Made by a program: the position numbers and the translations under genes. From the NCBI GenBank assembly GCA_017410265.1, contig JAFQRC010000013.1, positions 1 to 64,000 on the forward strand: a DNA stretch of 64,000 nt, written 5' to 3'. Position 1 is the stretch's first letter. Every line of letters begins with the position of its first letter. The DNA comes from Ruminococcus sp. Lineage in GTDB: Bacteria; Bacillota; Clostridia; Oscillospirales; Acutalibacteraceae. Shown piece after piece: positions 16,099-25,128 of this stretch. The notes under the pieces are model-generated. The model was not told the DNA's origin. It saw only the letters and a list, made by a program, of their open reading frames with translations, and did not search any database.

Positions 16099-18872
16099 AT
16101 TGATTCTCCTTCTTTAGTAAGTTCCTGATACATTTTCATTAGTTCGGCTACGCAGGTAGATTCGGTCATAGTTTTGATATCAAAGCCGTAGGCACGCATA
16201 ACCGCCTTATCGTTTTCTTGATGCGCTTTGCGCAGTTCAGGTGGCATAGCAACCTCGTCGTAGAGGTCGGCAAGAGAACAATCGGGATAGAGTGCACGAG
16301 CATCCAGGATTGCCTGTGCGGTCTGCTCAATCTTCGCCTTTTGCTCGTCCGTCGGACTAGGCCAAGGGAAGTTATTGTAGACAATTTTCACAGAATATCT
16401 ATAATCACTTTTTAGCCTGCCACAAACCGCTCTTACCCAAGCCATATGCACATTAGAAGTAATAATGCCTAGGTGATAGTGGCTAGCACAAGGCACTATC
16501 AAATTAGCGTTATTTGATATAACCTCTGGTGGCATAAAACCAATAGGGATATACTTTCTGTTTTCAGAAGATGTACTAGGCACTAACAAATAATTTGTTT
16601 CTGGTTGTCTTATCTCTCCAAAAAGCATAGGCACAGTAGCTAACTTTTTGGTAGCTTCTCTGGAACTGTGTTCTCTTAACTCCTTAACCGCAACAACAGC
16701 CTCATACACTGGCGGTATTTTTATATATACATTAGGAGAAATACCTTTTAGCCACAGACACCAACGCTCTCTGTCATTTATAAACTCTTGCGCCCCAACT
16801 ATTTTCTTAAACAGTTTTTCTGATTCAGGATATTTTTTAGTTACGTCATTTTTTTGCTCTGTAGAATAGTTACTTAGATATCCTCCATCATTAGGCATAC
16901 TTCCAAAATCCATCTTAGGAACATTGCAAATAGGCTTACTCCTATTCAGAATAAATACATTTGGAGCATCAAGTAAATAAGCATTTATATTTTCAACATT
17001 CTGATGTCTGTCGCCGTCAAATATCAGCTTCGGTTTACTGTTTGCGGCAATACTAAAACCAATAATCACGCAGTGAACATGAGCTTTTAAACTCGCCTCA
17101 CTATCCCAACGGAAAGTACGATGAGCAAAGTCTATGTGAACACCCATTTCGAACAGTGTTTTCCAAAGGGTCGCTACCTGCTCTCCCTGAGAAACTGAAT
17201 TTGTAGAAACAAGAGCCGAGCGAATAGAAGTTCCATGCATAAGCTCAGTAGCTTTTTTATACCAACATGAAACATAGTCCATGTTACCTGCGTTTTTCCA
17301 TTTTTTACCGAAAACGGAGAGCAGGTCTTCTTTTTGTTCTTTGCTCATGAGGCGTGCTCCCACAAATGGTGGGTTTCCCATGATATAGTTGAGCTTTGTT
17401 TTATCTACCACTTCTTCCCAATCTATACGCAGAGCATTGCCCTCGACAATATACGCGTTTGATTTGAGCGGGAGGAAGTTGAGGTCTTTGTGGATAATAT
17501 CTTCGGTTTCCTTCATCATCTGGGACTCGGCTATCCACAGCGCGGTTTTCGCTACAGTTACTGCGAAATCGTTGATTTCGATGCCGTAGAACTGGTCGAT
17601 AGTAACTTTGATTGTGTCTCCCATATCGAGCAGTATCTGGTCACCTTCAATAGCTTTGAGCGCCTCGTTTTCGAGTCTTCTGAGGCTGATATAGGTTTCT
17701 GTGAGAAAGTTACCCGAGCCACACGCAGGGTCTAAGAAAGTGAGGTTCCCGAGCTTTTCCTTGAATGCGTTGAGTCTGTCAACTCTTGTTTTTGTGACTT
17801 TGAGAGCTTTTATCTCGCTTAACTCCTGTCGTAAATCGTCGAGGAAAAGCGGGTCGATAACCTTGTGAATATTCTCGATAGAGGTGTAGTGCATACCACC
17901 ACTGCGACGGGTTTCAGGATTCAGGGTGCTCTCAAACACCGCACCGAAAATGGTAGGCGAAATGTCCGACCAGTCAAAGTCCGCCGATGCCTGATTTAGC
18001 AAAATATCGCGGATAGTGTCACTCATCTGCGGAATGACAATATCGCTGTCTTTGAAAAGTCCGCCGTTGACATAAGGGAACGACAGAAGAATTTCGTCCT
18101 CATATTCGTCACGATCTTCTTCCTTTGTGTCAAGCATTCTGAAAAGGTCGATAAGTGCCTTTCTCATATCCTTTGCACTGTATGAATTTATGTAATTATA
18201 AAACTTTCCGTGTCCGTCGAAAACTCCCGCATCTTCTGCGTAAAGACAGAATACAAGCCTTACACAAAGCATATTAAGGCTCTTTAAAATTTCAGGGTCT
18301 TCGGGGTTATGATACTGTTTTAAAATTTCGTCGTAAAGTATACCCACCAGACGACCCGCTTTGATGGAAACTTCCATCTCACGCTTGATGTTATCGTCGC
18401 CTGTGTCAACTAAAAACTGCAGACGGTAGTATTCTTTAGAAAGATTTTTGAGCAGAATACTTTCAGGCTCGCCGTTCGGCTTTTCCATATCATAAACGAG
18501 GAATTCTTCGAAATTACAGGTGACTATCCAGCGAGGACGCTGTGAATACGGCAAAACCGAAGAATAACGCTGTGCCTGCTGAAAAGGAGTGAGCAGAGTG
18601 CCGTCCGACTGGCGGATTGCTTTTCTGAGGTCTTTGCCTTTACTTTTCTGCTCTATAAGCACATGAGTTGACGCAATATACCCGTCGATAAAGCTGGTGT
18701 GGTCAAGCTTTGCTTGTTCTTCAAAGCTGATGAACTGCTCGGGGTGCTGTATCCCCAGAACATCCCTCAGAAGCGAGAGCCAGAACGGCTGTGATTCTCC
18801 CTTTTCGTAGCCTCTGTTTTTCCAAAATTCTGCGAAATCTTTAGCTTTTGTTCTACGCTCATTTTCTGTCAT
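16095..18872 (-). CDS. MmeI-like type IIL/IIG restriction enzyme-methyltransferase
   Basis: The 925-residue single-chain enzyme combines cleavage, methylation and specificity. The N-terminal nuclease motif is D63-X10-E74-Q-K76 (within VLIEQKSKGKD), as in MmeI. A helical spacer follows. The amino-methyltransferase has motif I FLDPACGSGNF (about 380-389) and motif IV GNPPF (about 499-503), the latter typical of N6-adenine methylation. The C-terminal 400 residues match the target-recognition region and MmeI-type tail. In this family one protein methylates one strand and cleaves about 20 bases from the site. It is followed by an overlapping IreB-like gene. The recognition sequence cannot be deduced. 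Confidence 0.92.
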   Translation of the reverse strand: MTENERRTKAKDFAEFWKNRGYEKGESQPFWLSLLRDVLGIQHPEQFISFEEQAKLDHTSFIDGYIASTHVLIEQKSKGKDLRKAIRQSDGTLLTPFQQAQRYSSVLPYSQRPRWIVTCNFEEFLVYDMEKPNGEPESILLKNLSKEYYRLQFLVDTGDDNIKREMEVSIKAGRLVGILYDEILKQYHNPEDPEILKSLNMLCVRLVFCLYAEDAGVFDGHGKFYNYINSYSAKDMRKALIDLFRMLDTKEEDRDEYEDEILLSFPYVNGGLFKDSDIVIPQMSDTIRDILLNQASADFDWSDISPTIFGAVFESTLNPETRRSGGMHYTSIENIHKVIDPLFLDDLRQELSEIKALKVTKTRVDRLNAFKEKLGNLTFLDPACGSGNFLTETYISLRRLENEALKAIEGDQILLDMGDTIKVTIDQFYGIEINDFAVTVAKTALWIAESQMMKETEDIIHKDLNFLPLKSNAYIVEGNALRIDWEEVVDKTKLNYIMGNPPFVGARLMSKEQKEDLLSVFGKKWKNAGNMDYVSCWYKKATELMHGTSIRSALVSTNSVSQGEQVATLWKTLFEMGVHIDFAHRTFRWDSEASLKAHVHCVIIGFSIAANSKPKLIFDGDRHQNVENINAYLLDAPNVFILNRSKPICNVPKMDFGSMPNDGGYLSNYSTEQKNDVTKKYPESEKLFKKIVGAQEFINDRERWCLWLKGISPNVYIKIPPVYEAVVAVKELREHSSREATKKLATVPMLFGEIRQPETNYLLVPSTSSENRKYIPIGFMPPEVISNNANLIVPCASHYHLGIITSNVHMAWVRAVCGRLKSDYRYSVKIVYNNFPWPSPTDEQKAKIEQTAQAILDARALYPDCSLADLYDEVAMPPELRKAHQENDKAVMRAYGFDIKTMTESTCVAELMKMYQELTKEGESI

Positions 18873-18955
18873 AATTTTACTCCTGAAATATTATGATTTC
18901 ATTATAATCGTAATAGATAAATATTGCAACGCATTTTTATTAGCACGGTACACGC

Positions 18956-18977
18956 GGGACGTCGAGGTCGCCGTCCC
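18956..18977. repeat. Small palindromic repeat
   Basis: GGGACG and CGTCCC enclose TCGAGGTCGC and are followed by CCTACAA. A related unit, with GGACGAC...GTCGCCCTACAA, lies at 62823-62856. They look like dispersed short palindromes of this genome. Confidence 0.4.
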
Positions 18978-18997
18978 CTACAATATGACAAAACAAT

Positions 18998-19036
18998 AGG
19001 CACTAAGCCTTGCGGAAGCCTAGTGCCTTTGTTTTT
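18998..19036 (+). terminator. Terminator-like hairpin in the 383-bp gap between mntP and the restriction gene
   Basis: The stem AGGCACTA/TAGTGCCT with further inner pairing is followed by TTGTTTTTG on the plus strand. The rest of the gap (18873-19255) has no gene. It also contains a hairpin AATGTTAGGCG/CGCCTACATT (19072-19094) and a GTACAAA/TTTGTAC pair (about 19110-19143), suggesting a decayed repeat element. Confidence 0.6.
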
Positions 19037-19255
19037 GTTTTGGGTAAAACCCATATAAAAATGAGGGGTACAATGTTAGGCGTTCGCCTACATTGAGGAG
19101 GGTAGAACAGTACAAAATCAAGTTGCGGTCCTTAACTTTGTACAACTATATTATACCGCGTAATTTCTGAAATATGTGAATTAGCTGTGAACTAGCTTTG
19201 AACTTTTTGAGTATTTCTAGTGAAAATTTTGTCATATTTTCCACTATTTTTAAAC

Positions 19256-19837
19256 TCACAGTATTCCTGTGACGAAAATCTCGATACCAATCAGTATGAG
19301 GATAATTCCGCCGAAAGCGGTGGCTTTGTTTGAAAAACGAGTGCCGAATTCCCTGCCTAAAAGAAGTCCTATGACACATATAATGAATGTAACGAGTGCG
19401 ATGATGAGTGCACACACAAACGCCATCATAAAATCATAGTTCGCTATAGTAAAGCCCACTGAAAGCGCATCTATCGAAGTAGCGATACCCTGAAGCAGCA
19501 GAGCTACTACGCCGACTTTCGGTTTTTCTACCTGCTCGTCCTCTTTTTTGAATGAGTCTTTGAGCATTGAGCCACCAATATACAAAAGCAGAATAAGCGC
19601 TATAAACGGAATGAATTTTTCAAAAGCTCTGAACTGCTCAACTACTGTGTGAACACATAACCAGCCGATAAGTGGCATAGCTGCCTGAAAAAATGCGAAA
19701 GTGAAAGCTATAGATAACATCTTCAGCTTTCTCATTCTCGGCTCGTTTAGTCCGTTGGCAAGCGACACCGAAAACGCGTCCATACTAAGTCCCACACCGA
19801 GCAGCATGCTGTTTACAAAAAATATAAAATTATACAT
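19256..19837 (-). CDS. mntP: MntP-type manganese efflux pump
   Basis: The 193-residue membrane protein has six hydrophobic segments in two inverted-like halves. Each half has the family Asp motif: LSMDAFSVSLANG near the start and ATSIDALSVGF in the middle. MntP exports Mn2+ to prevent intoxication. The start chosen is ATG at 19837 with AGGTG 6 bases ahead; a GTG three codons upstream overlaps the ribosome site. It is second in a two-gene unit after a DUF554 gene. Confidence 0.93.
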   Translation of the reverse strand: MYNFIFFVNSMLLGVGLSMDAFSVSLANGLNEPRMRKLKMLSIAFTFAFFQAAMPLIGWLCVHTVVEQFRAFEKFIPFIALILLLYIGGSMLKDSFKKEDEQVEKPKVGVVALLLQGIATSIDALSVGFTIANYDFMMAFVCALIIALVTFIICVIGLLLGREFGTRFSNKATAFGGIILILIGIEIFVTGIL

Positions 19838-19846
19838 CTTATTCAC

Positions 19847-20611
19847 CTATATTAGCGTCATTATAAAATCTGCGAGCGGACATAGCAGTATCGGCATAAA
19901 AATCGCGGGAACATAGTTCATCACCTTAAGCTTTGCTATATCAATCATATTGAGTGCTAAACCGATGATAATAATATAGCCGACACAGTTCATTGTGTTA
20001 ACGGTTATCATAAACGGGGTAAGCTGTGTTGTCTGGGCAAGCATACTTGTAGAATTTGCAAACAAAGTGCCGATTAAATACGAGCCAAAGGACATTATGC
20101 CCTGATATACTAATACGAATATCGCTGAAAACAGCACTCCGACTCCGAACGAGCTTGCGAAAATAATCGCCGCTACAAAGTCTAAGATACTTTTTGTGAA
20201 CAGAGTTGTGTGGTCGTTAGCAAGCCCGCTCTGTAGCGAGCCTACTATTGTCATGGCTCCGACGCAAAAAAGCAGACTAGCAGACACAAATCCTTGAGCT
20301 ATGCTGATTTTTCCGTCTTCTTTACCCGAGCTTGCTTTGTCTTCAATCCATTTTCCAAGCGTATTTATTCTCTTATCAAGGTCGACTCCTTCGCCGATTA
20401 CAGCTCCCAGTACAACCGACATAATCACAACCAGTGTGTTAACTCCATCCTGAAAAACACCTGTGATACCGATGAAAAGTGTGCACAGTCCGAGTCCTTT
20501 GAACACAGTGTCAGAAAGTCTTTTTGGTATTGCTTTCTTAAAAAGTAAGCCGATAGCTCCACCGATGAGCACCGCCACGGTGTTTACTATCGTTCCTAGC
20601 ATTCCAAACAT
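19847..20611 (-). CDS. DUF554 family membrane protein (YdfK-like)
   Basis: The 254-residue protein has seven or so hydrophobic segments and the DUF554 start (MLGTIVNTVAVLIGGAIGLL). The family signature GEGVDLDKRIN lies near residue 75. Its biochemical function is not established. It is upstream of mntP and shares its promoter, which suggests a link with metal or envelope stress, but that is inference. Confidence 0.88.
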   Translation of the reverse strand: MFGMLGTIVNTVAVLIGGAIGLLFKKAIPKRLSDTVFKGLGLCTLFIGITGVFQDGVNTLVVIMSVVLGAVIGEGVDLDKRINTLGKWIEDKASSGKEDGKISIAQGFVSASLLFCVGAMTIVGSLQSGLANDHTTLFTKSILDFVAAIIFASSFGVGVLFSAIFVLVYQGIMSFGSYLIGTLFANSTSMLAQTTQLTPFMITVNTMNCVGYIIIIGLALNMIDIAKLKVMNYVPAIFMPILLCPLADFIMTLI

Positions 20612-20673
20612 AATTTAACCTGCCTTTAGGCGCAGTGTAAGAGATTTTTTTGCTAAATGCGCCCGTACCTCGC

Positions 20674-20702
20674 ATTATACATCAATTTTTTTCCTATATC
20701 AA
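20674..20702 (-). promoter_or_regulatory. Promoter of the DUF554-mntP unit
   Basis: TTGATA and TATAAT on the minus strand have a 17-base spacer. The leader of about 55 bases contains GGCGCA/TGCGCC pairing ahead of the start codon. I could not assign it to a known manganese riboswitch. Confidence 0.7.
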
Positions 20703-20733
20703 CCAACTGAGTTTATTTTTTCTATATATTTTG

Positions 20734-20762
20734 TTGCAGTTTTTAAAGCTATATGTTATTAT
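20734..20762 (+). promoter_or_regulatory. Possible asnB promoter
   Basis: TTGCAG and TATTAT are separated by 17 bases in an AT-rich stretch. The leader includes a short TTCGG/CCGAA hairpin just before the ribosome site. Confidence 0.45.
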
Positions 20763-20843
20763 TAAGATAATTATAATGTGATATTATGATTATTTTTAGA
20801 AATAAATATGTTCGGTACATCCGAATGAAAGGAGTTTTGCTGT

Positions 20844-23078
20844 ATGTGCGGTATCTGTGGTTTTACAGGACAGATTGAACAGCGCGAAAACACCATAAAG
20901 CAAATGACTGAGGTCATCACCCACAGAGGTCCTGATTCCGAGGGCTTTTACACTGATAACTACATCAGTATGGGTTTCAGACGACTCAGCATCATCGACC
21001 TTGAAGAAGGCCACCAGCCTATCTACAACGAGGACAAGACATTAGTCCTCACCTTCAACGGCGAAATCTACAACTACAAAGAGCTAAGAAAAGAGCTCAC
21101 TGAACTCGGACACACCTTCTCTACCGAGTCTGACAGCGAGGTGCTACTCCACGCTTTTGAACAGTGGGACGAGGAAATGTTCGAGCACCTTCGAGGTATG
21201 TTTGCGTTCGCTATCTATAACAAAGAGACTAAAGCTCTCTTCTTAGCACGCGACTTCTTCGGTATCAAACCGCTCCACTACACTATGATAGGCGACAACT
21301 TCTGCTACGCTTCGGAAATCAAGAGTATTTTAGAGCACCCTGAGTTTAAGAAGGAGTTTAACGAGAAAGCTCTCGACCACTATCTTTCTTTCCAGTACTG
21401 CCCACAGCCTATGACCTTTTTTAAGGGCGTTTACTGCTTGCTCCCTGGCCATTTTATGTGGTACAGAGATGGTGTGGTTGAAACTCAGCGTTACTTCGAA
21501 GCTAAGTTCAAGCCTGACCCTGAGATGACTGAAGACGAGGCTGTTGACAAGATTGAAGCTGTATTCGAAAACTCAGTTAATGCTCATAAAATCGCTGATG
21601 TCGAGGTCGGTTGCTTCCTCTCAAGCGGTGTTGACTCTAGCTACGTTTCAACATATTTCAAAGACCAGAAAACATTCACCGTCGGCTTTGACTTTGGTGA
21701 GAGATACAACGAAATCAGCTGGGCTGAAAATCTCTCCAAAGAGCTCGGCGTTGAACACCATACAAAGCTCATTTCAAGCGAGGAATTCTGGGCAGCTGTA
21801 CCAAAAGTTCAGTACCATATGGACCAGCCTTTAGCTGACCCTAGCTGTATCGCACTTTACTTTGTTGCAAAGCTTGCGAGCGAATATGTAAAGGTTGTCC
21901 TCTCAGGAGAGGGTGCTGACGAGCTCTTCGGCGGTTACACCTGCTACAACGAGCCACGCGTTTTCAACCTCTACCAGAAAATCGTTCCTTACTGCATCCG
22001 CAGAGCTATCTGCGCTGTGTGCAAAAAGCTTCCTGATGTAAAGGGCAGAGATTACCTTATCCGCGCTACTCATCCGCTTGAGAAGCGCTTTATCGGTAAC
22101 GCTTATATGTATGACCAGAAGCAGAAGAAGGCTTTACTCAAAGATTCTTCTCTCGCTACTGACCCGACAAGACTTGTCAGACGCCACTATATGCGTGCCC
22201 GCAGATACGACGATGTCACCAAGATGCAGTATCTCGACATCAATATGTGGATGGTCGGCGATATTCTCTTAAAAGCTGACCGTATGAGTATGGCAAACTC
22301 ACTTGAACTTAGAGTTCCTTTCCTCGACAAAGAAGTGTTCAAGGTTGCGTCAACTATCCCGACTGACCTGAGAGTCAACAAATATAACACAAAATACGCT
22401 ATGCGTCAGGCAGCACTCAGACATCTGCCACAGGCTACTGCTGAGAAAGAAAAGCTCGGCTTCCCTGTACCAACCAGAGTGTGGCTTAGAGATGAACACT
22501 ACTATTCAATCGTTAAGGATTTGTTCACCTCTCCTACTGCTCAGAAGTTCTTCAACACAGATATCCTTATTGATTACCTCGACGAGCATTTCATCGAGAA
22601 AGAGGATAACTCAAGAAAAATCTGGACTATCTATGTTTTCCTTGTATGGTATCAGATTTACTTCGGTGCAGTTGAGGCTGACGAGCTCGAAGACTATCAG
22701 CCAAAGGAAACAGACCCTGCTGATTCTCCGTTTGATGACGGCGAAGAGGTAGCATCAAACTCACCACAGCAGAGCGAAGTTGATGAGGATAGCGATGATA
22801 CAACAAGCGGAGAAACTAAAGTCTTCCGTCCTGTTGACGAAGAAACAGCTCAGAAACTCAGCGAAGAAGTTGAGAGCGAAGAAGTTGAGATGGAGGAGAT
22901 TTACTCAGGCAGCCCAAAAACCGCTAAAAGCGTCAAAATTGACGAAGAGCAGGAGGCTGAAGCTGAGGATGTAACAAAAGTTAAACCATCCTTCAAGCCG
23001 ACTCTCGAAAACCACAACGACTTCTTCGAGAGCCTGAAAGATAAGCTCAAAGACTTCGACAATTTCGACGAGGAATAA
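20844..23078 (+). CDS. asnB: Glutamine-hydrolysing asparagine synthetase with a long acidic C-terminal tail
   Basis: The 744-residue protein starts MCGICGF, so Cys2 becomes the N-terminal nucleophile of the glutaminase domain (residues 2-190). The synthetase domain follows with the ATP-pyrophosphatase loop FLSSGVDSS and the SGEGADELFGGY motif. It converts aspartate, glutamine and ATP to asparagine. Ordinary AsnB is about 600-640 residues. Here about 130 extra residues from about residue 612 are rich in Asp, Glu and Ser and are probably disordered, apart from a final KxxFKPTLENHNDFFESLKD-like helix. AAAGGAG precedes the ATG. It is monocistronic with its own terminator. Confidence 0.93.
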   Translation: MCGICGFTGQIEQRENTIKQMTEVITHRGPDSEGFYTDNYISMGFRRLSIIDLEEGHQPIYNEDKTLVLTFNGEIYNYKELRKELTELGHTFSTESDSEVLLHAFEQWDEEMFEHLRGMFAFAIYNKETKALFLARDFFGIKPLHYTMIGDNFCYASEIKSILEHPEFKKEFNEKALDHYLSFQYCPQPMTFFKGVYCLLPGHFMWYRDGVVETQRYFEAKFKPDPEMTEDEAVDKIEAVFENSVNAHKIADVEVGCFLSSGVDSSYVSTYFKDQKTFTVGFDFGERYNEISWAENLSKELGVEHHTKLISSEEFWAAVPKVQYHMDQPLADPSCIALYFVAKLASEYVKVVLSGEGADELFGGYTCYNEPRVFNLYQKIVPYCIRRAICAVCKKLPDVKGRDYLIRATHPLEKRFIGNAYMYDQKQKKALLKDSSLATDPTRLVRRHYMRARRYDDVTKMQYLDINMWMVGDILLKADRMSMANSLELRVPFLDKEVFKVASTIPTDLRVNKYNTKYAMRQAALRHLPQATAEKEKLGFPVPTRVWLRDEHYYSIVKDLFTSPTAQKFFNTDILIDYLDEHFIEKEDNSRKIWTIYVFLVWYQIYFGAVEADELEDYQPKETDPADSPFDDGEEVASNSPQQSEVDEDSDDTTSGETKVFRPVDEETAQKLSEEVESEEVEMEEIYSGSPKTAKSVKIDEEQEAEAEDVTKVKPSFKPTLENHNDFFESLKDKLKDFDNFDEE

Positions 23079-23098
23079 GTTTAAACCATCATAACATC

Positions 23099-23130
23099 AA
23101 CAGCGATGAGTAATCTCATCGCTGTTTTTT
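23099..23130 (+). terminator. Terminator of asnB
   Basis: A perfect 12-bp stem AACAGCGATGAG/CTCATCGCTGTT is followed by TTTT. Confidence 0.92.
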
Positions 23131-24025
23131 ATTGCTCGTATATTATATATTCCAGTAAATACCACAGCATTTTTGAAACCTTTGGATACTCAATATCAAA
23201 AATCTCGGGCGACAGCGGGTTTTCCCCCTCACCGATTTCCAGCGTAAAAGCAGGTCGATGAAATTCTTCTATAAACCAATCCTTAAAGCCCCCACCCACA
23301 GCTATACCGCTCGGATGTGATACCACATATCCGGAGAGTTTTGCCATATTTTCTGCAAGCTGCACACTCTTTCTCGGGGTATTGCCACCAAAGTCGTAGT
23401 AAATCTCCCTCCCCTGAGTATGCAAAGCAACAGCCATTTGAAAATTTTCCTGTCTGCACAGCTCACACAACGCTTTTGATTCTCTCTCGCTTTCAGGATA
23501 TTCTCCACCGTATCGCGTAGGAGCAGGTGCAGTTATCCCGAGTGACCTCTCGTTTTCTTTAACCGCAGAAAAGCCCGCATTAAAATTATGATTAATATCA
23601 ATTCCTCTACCGTTTGCCTGCCATTTTTTATGAGACACTCTCGATTTTATCATACACTCGCTGACAAATTCTGCGTTCTTTCCTGCGGTGTGAATTCCAT
23701 TTACGCTGATTTCAACTCCATCAGGATTTACCATAGGCACAACTGTCAAACCCTTAACAGAAAGCTTTCCTGCAAAAACACTGTCACTCACAAACCTAGA
23801 GCACACCTCTCCTAAAAAATCATAAAGCATATGCGCAGTTATTCTTTCCATGCCATGAAATGCACCGCAGAAAAGTGCTCCGCCTCTACCACCGATTCTG
23901 TAGGCAGGGATTTTTCTATTAAGCTCTGTTTTTGTGATTACAAACTTCCTTACAAAGCTATAATTCTTCATAAGTTCATATTCAAGAACCTCTGCTTTCC
24001 TGACATCACACTCACTGATTTTCAA
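23129..24025 (-). CDS. M14-family zinc carboxypeptidase
   Basis: The 298-residue protein has the M14 zinc ligands HxxE in FHGMERIT and a later His in ALHTQGREIYY. The substrate-carboxylate site is marked by VNPDGVE and GRGIDINHNF. The catalytic Glu is in FTLEIGEGENP. There is no signal peptide or wall-binding module, unlike exported MpaA/ENP1-type enzymes of similar size, so it may process murein-derived or other gamma-D-glutamyl peptides in the cytoplasm. It stands alone, convergent with asnB and divergent from ribF. Confidence 0.85.
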   Translation of the reverse strand: MKISECDVRKAEVLEYELMKNYSFVRKFVITKTELNRKIPAYRIGGRGGALFCGAFHGMERITAHMLYDFLGEVCSRFVSDSVFAGKLSVKGLTVVPMVNPDGVEISVNGIHTAGKNAEFVSECMIKSRVSHKKWQANGRGIDINHNFNAGFSAVKENERSLGITAPAPTRYGGEYPESERESKALCELCRQENFQMAVALHTQGREIYYDFGGNTPRKSVQLAENMAKLSGYVVSHPSGIAVGGGFKDWFIEEFHRPAFTLEIGEGENPLSPEIFDIEYPKVSKMLWYLLEYIIYEQ

Positions 24026-24095
24026 ATCCTCTTTCCTCCTTGCAATAAAACCTCTTTTGATTTATAATCAATGTATATCAATTTTGGGAGTTATT

Positions 24096-25025
24096 ATGCA
24101 GATTTTCGATACTATCAAGAAAACTGAATACAACACAGCCGTTGCACTCGGTTTTTTTGACGGAGTGCATATCGGACACCAAGCGGTAATCAACGCTTGC
24201 AAAAACTTAAAAAAAGAAGAAGAGAAACTCACTGTTTTTACTTTTAAAAACAGTCCATCAAACACCTTATCGAGTAAAAAAAAGCCACTGCTCACAACAA
24301 ACGAAGAGAAATTCTATCTCTTTGAAGCTTTAGGAGTAGACATCGTATACTGTGTTGACTTTAATGAGGTGAAAGACCTTTGCGCCAAGACCTTTGTATA
24401 TGACATTTTATGCGATAAATTGAACGCAAAAACTGTCGTAACAGGTTTTAACTATCGTTTTGCAAAGAGTGGAGAAAGCACAGCAGAGGACTTAGAAAAA
24501 CTATGTAGCGCACGATGTGTAAACACTTATATTTGCAAGCCTGTTATTTTTGGTGATGCACCCGTTTCTTCAACCAGAATCAGAGAAAGCATCAAAAACG
24601 GCCACATAGAAACTGCTAACAAAATGCTTGGATATAACTTTTCTATAGAATCCCCTGTATTAAGCGGAAACCACATCGGTACTCAAATTGATTCTCCGAC
24701 AATCAATCAATCACTAAACAGCGTTCGGGTCACTCCAAAATTCGGGGTCTATGCAACCAGAGTTACAGTTGATAACAATATTTACTACGGTGCTACAAAC
24801 ATCGGTTGTCATCCTACGGTCGGAGAGTGTTCCCCGATTTGTGAAACTCACCTGCTTGATTTCAACCCATCCGACCTCTACGGAAAGAAAGTAAAAACAG
24901 AATTACTGCATTTTGTTCGCTCTGAGCAAAAATTCGACAGCTTAGAAACACTCAAAGAGCAAATAAAAACTGATAAACATAACATACAAAGCTTCCTTTT
25001 TGAATATAAAGAGCCGACCGAGTAG
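24096..25025 (+). CDS. ribF: Bifunctional riboflavin kinase/FAD synthetase
   Basis: The 309-residue protein has the FAD synthetase nucleotidyltransferase motif GFFDGVHIGHQ near the start and SSTRIRESIKNG before the linker. It also has the flavokinase domain with YGATNIGCHPTVGE and ETHLLDF. It makes FMN and then FAD. The flavokinase loop usually reads GRxLGFPTAN, while here it is GTQIDSPTINQ, a notable divergence next to the ATP/Mg site. The start at 24096 is preceded by GGGAG. No rpsO or truB is adjacent. Confidence 0.92.
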   Translation: MQIFDTIKKTEYNTAVALGFFDGVHIGHQAVINACKNLKKEEEKLTVFTFKNSPSNTLSSKKKPLLTTNEEKFYLFEALGVDIVYCVDFNEVKDLCAKTFVYDILCDKLNAKTVVTGFNYRFAKSGESTAEDLEKLCSARCVNTYICKPVIFGDAPVSSTRIRESIKNGHIETANKMLGYNFSIESPVLSGNHIGTQIDSPTINQSLNSVRVTPKFGVYATRVTVDNNIYYGATNIGCHPTVGECSPICETHLLDFNPSDLYGKKVKTELLHFVRSEQKFDSLETLKEQIKTDKHNIQSFLFEYKEPTE

Positions 25026-25045
25026 AATTTTCGGTCGGTTTTCTT
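25014..25045 (+). terminator. Terminator of ribF
   Basis: CCGACCGA and TCGGTCGG form an 8-bp stem that overlaps the last codons and is followed by TTTTC. Confidence 0.82.
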
Positions 25046-25064
25046 ATTTTATAGTGTATAACTG

Positions 25065-25093
25065 TTGCAAAGGCATCTTTTTTGATATATAAT
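25065..25093 (+). promoter_or_regulatory. Promoter of the sugar-phosphate transferase gene
   Basis: TTGCAA and TATAAT are separated by 17 bases. Transcription would start near 25100, which supports the GTG start at 25129 over an earlier TTG. Confidence 0.8.
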
Positions 25094-25128
25094 GTAGATT
25101 GAAATATAATGAGAAAGTGGGGGTTTGT

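Noticed and set aside
20612..20673. PreQ1 or manganese riboswitch in the DUF554-mntP leader
   Set aside because: GGCGCA/TGCGCC pairing is present, but no conserved riboswitch core could be found in the short leader.
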